DNA of 64,000 bases. It comes from Pseudescherichia sp031987975. GTDB taxonomy: Bacteria; Pseudomonadota; Gammaproteobacteria; Enterobacterales; Enterobacteriaceae. The position numbers and the translations under genes are program-made. Location of the stretch: the NCBI RefSeq assembly GCF_031987975.1, contig NZ_DALZYX010000013.1, positions 1-64,000 of the forward strand, written 5' to 3'. Of the stretch, positions 45,355 through 52,812 are shown piece by piece (the first letter of the stretch is position 1; each line of letters begins with the position of its first letter). Below the pieces are notes generated by a model that made no database searches, was not told the DNA's origin, and saw only the letters and a list, made by a program, of their open reading frames with translations.

Positions 45355-46635
45355 ATGAGTAAGTCAGAAAACCTCTACAGCGCGGCACGCAAGCTTATCC
45401 CCGGCGGTGTCAACTCGCCGGTCCGCGCCTTTAGCGGCGTCGGCGGCACGCCGCTGTTTATCGAGCGCGCTGACGGAGCTTACCTCTACGATGCGGACGG
45501 TAAAGCCTATGTTGACTACGTTGGCTCCTGGGGTCCGATGGTGTTGGGCCACAACCACCCGGCGATCCGCAACGCGGTGATCGAAGCGGCGGAGCGCGGC
45601 CTGAGCTTCGGCGCGCCCACCGAGATGGAAGTGAAGATGGCGGCGCTGGTGACCGAACTGGTCCCGACCATGGATATGGTGCGGATGGTGAACTCCGGTA
45701 CCGAGGCGACCATGAGCGCCATTCGCCTGGCGCGTGGCTTTACCGGCCGTGACAAAATCATTAAGTTCGAGGGCTGCTACCACGGCCACGCCGACTGCCT
45801 GCTGGTGAAAGCGGGTTCCGGTGCACTCACCCTTGGCCAGCCAAACTCGCCGGGCGTCCCGGCAGATTTCGCTAAACATACCCTGACCTGTACCTATAAC
45901 GATCTCGCCTCGGTGCGTGAAGCCTTTGAGCTGTATCCAGAAGAGATCGCCTGCATCATCGTCGAGCCGGTGGCGGGCAACATGAACTGCATTCCGCCTG
46001 AGCCGGATTTCCTGCCGGGTCTGCGTACGCTGTGCGATGAGTTTGGCGCACTGCTGATTATCGATGAGGTCATGACCGGCTTCCGCGTCGCGCTGGCAGG
46101 TGCCCAGGCTCATTACAACGTGGTCCCGGACCTGACCTGCCTTGGCAAAATCATCGGCGGCGGGATGCCGGTCGGCGCGTTCGGTGGCCGTCGCGAGGTG
46201 ATGGACGCGCTGGCTCCTACCGGTCCGGTCTACCAGGCGGGTACCCTTTCCGGCAACCCGATTGCGATGGCAGCGGGCTACGCCTGCTTAACTGAAGTAT
46301 CCCAGCCGGGCGTGCATGAGACCCTGACCGATCTGACCACGCGCCTGGCCAACGGCCTGCTGGACGCGGCCCAGGAAGCCGGGATCCCGCTGGTAGTGAA
46401 CCACGTCGGCGGCATGTTCGGGATCTTCTTTACTGATGCCGAGAGCGTAACCTGCTACCAGGACGTGGTGAAGTGCGACGTGGAACGCTTCAAGCGCTTC
46501 TTCCACCTGATGTTGGACGAGGGCGTCTATCTGGCCCCGTCGGCGTTCGAAGCGGGCTTTATGTCCATTGCCCACAGCGACGAGGATATCAATAAGACCC
46601 TCGACGCCGCGCGCAAGGCGTTTGCTCAGCTGTAG
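45355..46635 (+). CDS. hemL: Glutamate-1-semialdehyde 2,1-aminomutase
   Basis: HemL makes 5-aminolevulinate for heme and siroheme. From the ATG at 45355 the product has 426 residues, the E. coli length, with CCAGGA ribosome sequence in front. The PLP-binding Lys lies in TCLGKIIGGGMPVG (about 265). The open frame runs 98 codons upstream, but that part overlaps divergent clcA and is not translated. It ends in a strong terminator, convergent with fhuB. Confidence 0.97.
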   Translation: MSKSENLYSAARKLIPGGVNSPVRAFSGVGGTPLFIERADGAYLYDADGKAYVDYVGSWGPMVLGHNHPAIRNAVIEAAERGLSFGAPTEMEVKMAALVTELVPTMDMVRMVNSGTEATMSAIRLARGFTGRDKIIKFEGCYHGHADCLLVKAGSGALTLGQPNSPGVPADFAKHTLTCTYNDLASVREAFELYPEEIACIIVEPVAGNMNCIPPEPDFLPGLRTLCDEFGALLIIDEVMTGFRVALAGAQAHYNVVPDLTCLGKIIGGGMPVGAFGGRREVMDALAPTGPVYQAGTLSGNPIAMAAGYACLTEVSQPGVHETLTDLTTRLANGLLDAAQEAGIPLVVNHVGGMFGIFFTDAESVTCYQDVVKCDVERFKRFFHLMLDEGVYLAPSAFEAGFMSIAHSDEDINKTLDAARKAFAQL

Positions 46636-46644
46636 TTGTTGATT

Positions 46645-46679
46645 GCCGGGTGGATCTGTGCTCACCCGGCATTTTTTTA
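46645..46679 (+). terminator. Rho-independent terminator after hemL
   Basis: GCCGGGTG (46645-46652) and CACCCGGC (46663-46670) pair perfectly and are followed by ATTTTTTTAT. The end reaches the fhuB stop on the other strand. Confidence 0.9.
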
Positions 46680-48659
46680 TCGGCTCTGTTTTCTCAACAG
46701 ATAGATAAAGTACGGCGCACCGATAAAGGTCGACAGCAGTCCGGCGGGGATCTGATAAGGGAACATCACCATCCGTCCGCACCAGTCGGCAAACACCAGC
46801 ATCACCCCACCGATTAACCCCGAGATCACCATGTGCGGCACCGTCCGCCGGAAGCCCATCATCCGCGCAATGTGCGGGGCCATCAGGCCGATAAAGCTCA
46901 GCGGACCAATGGTCATCGTGGCAGTAGCGGTCAGGCAGGCAGCCAGCAGCAGCAGCCCGATGCGCGACGGCGTCAGGGCCATCCCCACCGAACGGGCGGT
47001 ATCGCCTCCCAGCGGCAGAATAGTCAGCCAGCGGCGGCAGAGCGGCACGAGAGCCAGCAGCAGCACCATCACAATGGCCGAGCGAACCACCTGCTCGCCG
47101 GTAGCGTTATAGGTCGAGCCGGAGATCCAGGTGAGGATCTGCGCCATGCGCGGATCGCCGCTTGCCTGCAACATCATCAGCAGCATGGTAAACGCGGTGC
47201 TGAGCGCCATCCCGGCCAGCAGCATCCGGTGCGGGGAGAAGCCGCCCCGCCCTGCCGCGATCAGGATAATCAGCAGGGTCACCGCCGCCCCGAGGCTTCC
47301 GGCAGGCAGCAGCCAGCCAAAGGCGTTCCCCGGCACAAAGAAGAGCATCAGCACGATGCCAAAGGCCGCGCCAGAGCTGATCCCCAGCACTTCCGGGCTG
47401 GCCATCGGGTTACCGGTCAGGCGCTGAATAATGCAGCCCGCCACCGCCAGCATCACGCCTGCGACCAGCGCCGCCGTGATGCGCGGCCAGCGCCACTGCG
47501 CCAGGGCGTCCAGCATCTCGCCGCTAGCCCAGTGCCAGCCCTGGGCATCACGGCCCAGCGCCAGGGCAGCAATTGTTACCAGCAGCAGCACGACGAGGCC
47601 GCCCAGCGCCCAGCGCGGCAGGTGCTGACGCTCAGTGGGAACATTGTCCCCGGCGTTCATCTCCGGAGCGCTCATGCTTTTCAGACGCGGCAGCAGCCAC
47701 AGTAGCAGCGGCGCGCCAATCAGCGCCGTCACCGAGCCGGTAGAGACCTCCATCCAGACGCGGGTCAGCCAGAGGATCACCTGGTCCGACAGCCAGAGGA
47801 TCAGCGCCCCGATCAGCGGAGCCAGCAGCAGGCGGGAGAGCAGCCGACGCGCCCCCAGCATCTTCGCCAGCAGGGGCGCGAACAGGCCGATAAAGCCGAT
47901 GATCCCCACCGCGTTGACCAGCAGCGCGCTGAGGACAATCGCCAGCAGCAGCGCCCCCAGCCGGGCCAGCGACAGCGCCAGGCCCAGGTTACGCGCTACG
48001 CCGTCGTCCAGCCCCATCAGGGTCAGCGGGCGCAGCAGCAAGAGAGTCAGCATCGCCCCACCCAGCAGCTGGGGCCAGAGACGCTCTACCCCGCTCCAGT
48101 CGGTCTGAGTCAGAGTGCCGGTGCTCCACATAAACATGCTTTGCAGCTGCTCGTGATGGAACAGCACCAGCAGCTGGTTCACCGCCCCGCAGTAGAGGCT
48201 CACCACCAGTCCAGCGAGGATCAGCGTCACCGGCGAAAGACGTTTACCCCAGGCGACGCCAAAGACCAGCGCCCCAACGACGCAGGCTCCGATCAGGGCG
48301 GCAAACTGCGAGGCCGCCACGCCGGGGATCGCCCACAGGGTGGTGACGGTAATGCCCAGTTGCGCGCCGGTGGAGACGCCCAGGGTGGTCGGTTCCGCCA
48401 GCGGGTTACGCAGCACCTGCTGGAACAGAACGCCCACCAGTCCCAGTCCGGCTCCCACCAGCAGGGAGATTGCCAGCCGGGGAAGCAGGCTGTAGTGGAA
48501 AATCATCTGGCTGATGGCATCCACGTCCGGGTGCCAGATCGCCTGCGACCACTGGTCACGCGGCAGCGCCTGGGAGAGGTTTCCCCAGGTCAGCCAGGCG
48601 GCGGCGATAAACAGGATCAGCAGCAACAGGGCGGGCAGCGGCGCGATACGCTTGCTCAT
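46677..48659 (-). CDS. fhuB: Ferrichrome ABC transporter permease (fused halves)
   Basis: FhuB carries iron(III)-hydroxamates across the inner membrane. It is a fused permease of 660 residues (E. coli 660) with two FecCD-like halves of about 10 membrane segments each; the join lies near 330-350. The coupling motifs of the two halves are FIGLFAPLLAKML and FIGLMAPHIARMM. It overlaps fhuD by 4 bases and ends the fhuACDB locus. Confidence 0.97.
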   Translation of the reverse strand: MSKRIAPLPALLLLILFIAAAWLTWGNLSQALPRDQWSQAIWHPDVDAISQMIFHYSLLPRLAISLLVGAGLGLVGVLFQQVLRNPLAEPTTLGVSTGAQLGITVTTLWAIPGVAASQFAALIGACVVGALVFGVAWGKRLSPVTLILAGLVVSLYCGAVNQLLVLFHHEQLQSMFMWSTGTLTQTDWSGVERLWPQLLGGAMLTLLLLRPLTLMGLDDGVARNLGLALSLARLGALLLAIVLSALLVNAVGIIGFIGLFAPLLAKMLGARRLLSRLLLAPLIGALILWLSDQVILWLTRVWMEVSTGSVTALIGAPLLLWLLPRLKSMSAPEMNAGDNVPTERQHLPRWALGGLVVLLLVTIAALALGRDAQGWHWASGEMLDALAQWRWPRITAALVAGVMLAVAGCIIQRLTGNPMASPEVLGISSGAAFGIVLMLFFVPGNAFGWLLPAGSLGAAVTLLIILIAAGRGGFSPHRMLLAGMALSTAFTMLLMMLQASGDPRMAQILTWISGSTYNATGEQVVRSAIVMVLLLALVPLCRRWLTILPLGGDTARSVGMALTPSRIGLLLLAACLTATATMTIGPLSFIGLMAPHIARMMGFRRTVPHMVISGLIGGVMLVFADWCGRMVMFPYQIPAGLLSTFIGAPYFIYLLRKQSR

Positions 48660-49546
48660 GCTTTCCCTCCCAGGGCGTTATCCAGAACGCGGACAAAGTG
48701 CATCACCGACAGCGTTGCGCCGTAGAACCACACCGCCGGTACGCGCTGGAAGCGCCCCGCCCGCACAAACGGCATCGCCTGCCACAGCGGGGTCGCCATC
48801 AGGCGCTGCATATCCTGTTCGTTGCCATGATCGAAGCAGATCACATCCGCGTCCTTATAGACCGCCAGCCGGTCAATGCTCACCGTCGTACTGCCCCAAA
48901 AGGTCGTCTCCCCCTGCCAGGCATTGCGAATACCAAACTCATCCAGCGTCTCCTGGAACAAGCAGTTCGAGGCAAAGACCAGCATATGCTGAGCATCAAG
49001 CAGGGTGACCATCAGCAGCGGCCTGTCGCCGCGCCGGGCAAAGCGAGGTTTCATCGCAGCGATAAAGGCATCGAAGCTATCGAGGTGTGTCCGGGCCGCC
49101 GACTCCAGATTGAGCAGCTGGGCCATCTCATTCATCGAGTTGCGCGCCATGGTCAGCGGCTTCTTGCCGTCGCTGAAGTTAAAGCCACGGCCAGGGGCAA
49201 TTCGCGCCAGCACTTCTGCCGAGGGACCGTAGCCTGCCGACCAGACCAGATACGAAGGCTGCATCTGGGTGAGCAGCTCAAGATTAGGTTCGGTCCGCAG
49301 CCCGACGTCGATTGTCGAGGCTGGCAGCTTGGGTTCGTTGACCCAGGTGTTGTAACTATTCACGTCGGCAACGCCGTAAGGGGCCACGCCCATCGCCAGC
49401 AGCAGCTCCACCGGCAGCCACTCCAGCGCCACGATGCGGTTGATATCGAGGGCCGCCGCCCGCGCGGTTCCCGCCTGCCACAGCAGCGGCGAGAGGGCCA
49501 TCGCGGTCAGCAAGCGGCGGCGGCTAATCATAGGTAAGCCCGCCAT
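48656..49546 (-). CDS. fhuD: Ferric hydroxamate-binding periplasmic protein
   Basis: FhuD binds ferrichrome and related hydroxamates in the periplasm and hands them to FhuB. The N-terminus has a twin-arginine signal (ISRRRLLTAMALSPLLW, cut after ARA), so it may use the Tat route. The 296 residues equal E. coli FhuD; conserved contacts occur in LVWSAGYGPS and in the FWGSTTVSIDR region. Its start overlaps the fhuC stop by one base. Confidence 0.96.
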   Translation of the reverse strand: MAGLPMISRRRLLTAMALSPLLWQAGTARAAALDINRIVALEWLPVELLLAMGVAPYGVADVNSYNTWVNEPKLPASTIDVGLRTEPNLELLTQMQPSYLVWSAGYGPSAEVLARIAPGRGFNFSDGKKPLTMARNSMNEMAQLLNLESAARTHLDSFDAFIAAMKPRFARRGDRPLLMVTLLDAQHMLVFASNCLFQETLDEFGIRNAWQGETTFWGSTTVSIDRLAVYKDADVICFDHGNEQDMQRLMATPLWQAMPFVRAGRFQRVPAVWFYGATLSVMHFVRVLDNALGGKA

Positions 49547-50343
49547 CAGTAGACAAAGCTCACCGGTGCCGCCCCTGCCGGGTGGGGCAAGATGCCCATC
49601 GGGATACCGTAGATCTGCTCCAGGGTCTGGGCCTGCATCAGCGACTCCGGCGTTCCTTCTGCAATTTTCTCGCCGCCGCGCAGCGCCACCAGATAGTCGC
49701 AGTAGCGCGCCGCCATATTGATGTCGTGCAGAACGGCGATCACCGTCAGCCCGCGCTGCTGGCTCAGGCGATGGATCAGCGCCAGGACGTCAACCTGATG
49801 GGCGATGTCCAGCGCCGAGGTTGGCTCATCCAGCAGCAGGCAGCGGCTATCCTGCGCCACCAGCATGGCGATCCACGCCCGCTGCCGCTCGCCGCCGGAG
49901 AGGCTGTCTACCAGCCGGTGCGCCAGCGGTTTCAGTCCCACAAGACTAATCGCCTCCTCCACTTTCTCCCGGTCGGCCACGCCAAAACGCCCTAGCGCCC
50001 CGTGCCACGGGTAGCGCCCAATCGCCACCAGCTCGCGCACCGTCATTCCCTCCGCCTGCGGCAGCTGCTGCGGCAGATAGGCGACCCGGCGGGCAAAAGC
50101 TTTGCTGTTCCAGCTCGCCAGCGGCTGGCCGTCTAGCAGGATATCGCCTTCAGACGGCGGCTGGTGACGGCCCAGCATCTTCAGCAGCGTGGATTTACCC
50201 GAGCCGTTGTGGCCGATAAGACCGGTGACCTTACCAACCGGGAAGGTGAGCGACAGCGGATGCAGCAGCGTGCGTCCGGGCACATGAAAGGAGACGTCAG
50301 AAAGCTGAAAGGTGGTATCGGGAAGCGTATTGTTTTCCTGCAT
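49546..50343 (-). CDS. fhuC: Ferrichrome ABC transporter ATPase
   Basis: FhuC powers FhuBD. The 265 residues, as in E. coli, show Walker A (GHNGSGKST, about 42-50), signature LSGGERQR and Walker B (CLLLDEP). It follows fhuA after 56 bases that contain a hairpin with a T-run, so fhuC-D-B message may be lower than fhuA. fhuCDB share start/stop overlaps and should be coupled. Confidence 0.97.
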   Translation of the reverse strand: MQENNTLPDTTFQLSDVSFHVPGRTLLHPLSLTFPVGKVTGLIGHNGSGKSTLLKMLGRHQPPSEGDILLDGQPLASWNSKAFARRVAYLPQQLPQAEGMTVRELVAIGRYPWHGALGRFGVADREKVEEAISLVGLKPLAHRLVDSLSGGERQRAWIAMLVAQDSRCLLLDEPTSALDIAHQVDVLALIHRLSQQRGLTVIAVLHDINMAARYCDYLVALRGGEKIAEGTPESLMQAQTLEQIYGIPMGILPHPAGAAPVSFVY

Positions 50344-50358
50344 GGGACCAACTTATCA

Positions 50359-50386
50359 ATAAAAAGGGCACGGTAAGCCGTGCCCT
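50359..50386 (-). terminator. Terminator/attenuator between fhuA and fhuC
   Basis: Minus-strand AGGGCACGG and CCGTGCCCT pair (9 bases) around CTTA and are followed by TTTTTATTG. It lies in the fhuA-fhuC gap, inside the operon, so it likely lets only part of the RNA polymerase continue. Confidence 0.85.
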
Positions 50387-50399
50387 GAAAAGGAGGAAA

Positions 50400-52589
50400 T
50401 TAGAAGCTGAAGTTCGCGGTGGCAACCACCTGGCGATCCGCGCCCCAGTAGCACGCGTAATCGCGATAGCAGCTGGAGACATATTCACGATTGAACAGGT
50501 TATTAACCTTCACGCCAATGGAGGAGCCAGCCATGCCGACGCGCGCCAGATCGTATTTCACCGTAGCATCCACCAGCGTGTAGCTGCCGACGTTGAAGGT
50601 GCCGTTGACGTTATCCCCGGTGGTGTAGAAGCTGGAGGTGTCGCCCACGTAGCGTGCGCCCGCGCCCAGCGTCAGGCCGCTCAGCGCCGTCTCGTGGAAG
50701 GTGTAGTCCGCCCACAGGGAGGCCATATTACGTGGCACCTCAACCGGACGTTTCCCCTCGTACAGAGTATCGTCGGTGTACTCGGCGTCGGTGTAGCTGT
50801 AGGCCGCGGTCAGGTTGATATTGCTGGTCAGGGCCGCTTTCGCTTCCAGCTCAAGGCCGCGGGAGCGGATCTCCCCGCCCTGCACGCTGAAGGCGCTATC
50901 AGACGGATCCGCCGTCAGGTTTTTGTCTTTGGTCAGCTGGAATACTGCCGCCGTGACGGTAACCGGCAGATCCTTCGGCACATACTTCACGCCCGCTTCA
51001 TACTGCTTGCCCCGTGACGGATCGAACGGTTTGCCCGGCTTGGTTGAACCGGAGACCGGCTCGAAGGATTCGCTATAGCTGAAGTACGGGGCGATGCCGT
51101 TATCAAACACATAGTTTAACCCGCCGCGCCAGGTGAACTGCTGGTCGTTGATCTCGCTCAGCGAGCTGGTAGAGCGGGTGTAGGTTGAGGTCTTCGCAAA
51201 GTCGTAGCGACCGCCAAGGGTCAGCACCCAGTGGTTCCACTCGGCCTGGTCCTGCGCGTACAGCCCGGTCTGCTCCTGACGGTTGATCACCGCATACGGG
51301 AAGTTAACGTTGACGTTGGCGTTGCCGTACTGCGGATTGACCATGTCCAGCGGATTGGCCGAGCCGTAGTCTGCGTTGATGTCGTTGCGCATGCGCAGGT
51401 AGTCAACGCCGGTCAACAGGGTGTGATCCACCGCGCCGGTCGCAAAGGTAGATTGCAGTTGGGTGTCCACGGTGAAGGAGTTCAGATCTTCATCGGAGCG
51501 CACAAAGGCGCGGTTAATCTGCGTCGGGGCAGTGAAGCCATTGCCGTAGACCGAGGTGTAGAGCGTGTGCAGACGGGTATAGCGCAGGTTCTGGCGCACC
51601 GTGAAGGTGTCATCGAAGGCGTGCGCGAAGCTGTAGCCAATCTGCTGCTGGCGGCGGGACATGCGGTTGTCCTGCTCGCCTTCGTTGAAGTCGGTATCCA
51701 GTTTATGAGAGTTACCGTTGGCGTCGGTATACGGCACCACGGTGCCCACGCGCGGCAGCCAGCCGTAGTAGCCTGCATCCGGGTCGCTCTGGAAATTGCT
51801 CAGGAAGGTGAAATCGGTTTTGTCATCCGGACGCCAGCTAAAGGCGGGCGCGATGGCGTAGCGGGTCGATTTAACCATGGTCTGCTGGGCGTCTTCACTG
51901 CGGCCGAGGCCGGTGAGGCGGTAGGAGAACACGCCGTCGTCGTCGATGGCATCGCTGAAGTCGAAGCCGGTCTGGTAGAGGTTATCGGTCCCCATCTGGA
52001 ACTGCACCTCTTTCAGCGGCTCGGTGGTCGGACGCTTGCTGACCATCGAGACGATGCCGCCAGGGTTGCTCTTACCATAGAGCACCGAGGTCGGGCCACG
52101 CATCAGCTCGATGCGCTCAAGGAAATAGGGATCCATTGAGGATTCAGAGTAGTTATCACCCTGAAGCTTTAAACCGTCGAGATACTGGTTGGTGTTCGCG
52201 CCGGTCGAGGCGGTAAAGCCGCGGATGGAGATCACGTCGAGGGTTTCAGAGCTGCCGCGGGTGGCGAATACGCCCGGCGTATAGTTCAGGGCCTCTTTCA
52301 CCGTGGAGGGATCTTTCATATCCATCTCTTCGCGGGTGACCACGGAGATAGACTGCGGCGTTTTCTCGATTGGGGTATCGGTTTTGGTCGCCGTCGCCGT
52401 GCGTTTGGCGGCGATGGTCGGTGCCGGGCCCCAGGCACTCTCCTGCTCAGCGGCAGCGGTGGTAACGGTGATGGTATCTTCAGGGGCTGCATGTGCGGCA
52501 AAGGAGATGCTGCCTACCGCAGTGGCAACCACCACGGCAATTTTACGCAGCGAAAGGTTGACCGGCTGAGCAGTTTCAGAACGCGCCAT
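50400..52589 (-). CDS. fhuA: Ferrichrome outer-membrane receptor FhuA (divergent barrel)
   Basis: FhuA is the TonB-dependent receptor for ferrichrome. The 729 residues (E. coli 747) comprise a signal (cut near HA-APE), a TonB box DTITV, a plug domain (ERIELMRGPTSVLYG) and a 22-strand barrel ending in ANFSF. The ligand-contact motif GYYGWLP is present, and so are the two late cysteines (SSCYRDYAC). Extracellular loop 4 is about 16 residues shorter than in E. coli, and its two cysteines are missing. It is the first gene of fhuACDB; a Fur site lies in front. Confidence 0.93.
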   Translation of the reverse strand: MARSETAQPVNLSLRKIAVVVATAVGSISFAAHAAPEDTITVTTAAAEQESAWGPAPTIAAKRTATATKTDTPIEKTPQSISVVTREEMDMKDPSTVKEALNYTPGVFATRGSSETLDVISIRGFTASTGANTNQYLDGLKLQGDNYSESSMDPYFLERIELMRGPTSVLYGKSNPGGIVSMVSKRPTTEPLKEVQFQMGTDNLYQTGFDFSDAIDDDGVFSYRLTGLGRSEDAQQTMVKSTRYAIAPAFSWRPDDKTDFTFLSNFQSDPDAGYYGWLPRVGTVVPYTDANGNSHKLDTDFNEGEQDNRMSRRQQQIGYSFAHAFDDTFTVRQNLRYTRLHTLYTSVYGNGFTAPTQINRAFVRSDEDLNSFTVDTQLQSTFATGAVDHTLLTGVDYLRMRNDINADYGSANPLDMVNPQYGNANVNVNFPYAVINRQEQTGLYAQDQAEWNHWVLTLGGRYDFAKTSTYTRSTSSLSEINDQQFTWRGGLNYVFDNGIAPYFSYSESFEPVSGSTKPGKPFDPSRGKQYEAGVKYVPKDLPVTVTAAVFQLTKDKNLTADPSDSAFSVQGGEIRSRGLELEAKAALTSNINLTAAYSYTDAEYTDDTLYEGKRPVEVPRNMASLWADYTFHETALSGLTLGAGARYVGDTSSFYTTGDNVNGTFNVGSYTLVDATVKYDLARVGMAGSSIGVKVNNLFNREYVSSCYRDYACYWGADRQVVATANFSF

Positions 52590-52623
52590 GGTGCTTCTCT
52601 CTGGATAATGGAATGATAACGTA

Positions 52624-52680
52624 AACGATAATTATTATTATGACCGCAGCATAATATGCCAGGCCTGTCAGAGATAGCAA
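52624..52680 (-). promoter_or_regulatory. fhuA promoter with Fur box
   Basis: On the minus strand TTGCTA (52675-52680), 18 bases and TATTAT (52651-52656) form a sigma-70 promoter. The 19-base stretch at 52624-52642 (core ATAATAATAATTATCG) matches the Fur box in 13 of 19 positions and covers the start-site region. Iron repression by Fur is inferred. Confidence 0.7.
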
Positions 52681-52772
52681 GAAGTATGCGCCCCTACGAC
52701 AATTAAGGGATTAAGGAATAACCAGACGGATAACAGGGTGTTACAGGAGGGTTAAATAGCGTTAAAACCAGA

Positions 52773-52800
52773 CGCCGGGCGAGCATCGCGCCGCCCGGCG
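52773..52800. repeat. REP-like / terminator hairpin after mrcB
   Basis: CGCCGGGC (52773-52780) and GCCCGGCG (52793-52800) pair around a 12-base loop, between the mrcB stop and the fhuA promoter. On the minus strand it is followed by TCTGGTTTT, so it may end mrcB. The sequence resembles the REP-like palindrome after accA. Confidence 0.6.
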
Positions 52801-52812
52801 TTTAATTACGGC

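Noticed and set aside
45364..46113. 249-codon minus-strand frame over hemL
   Set aside because: Antisense shadow of hemL; no domain or ribosome site.
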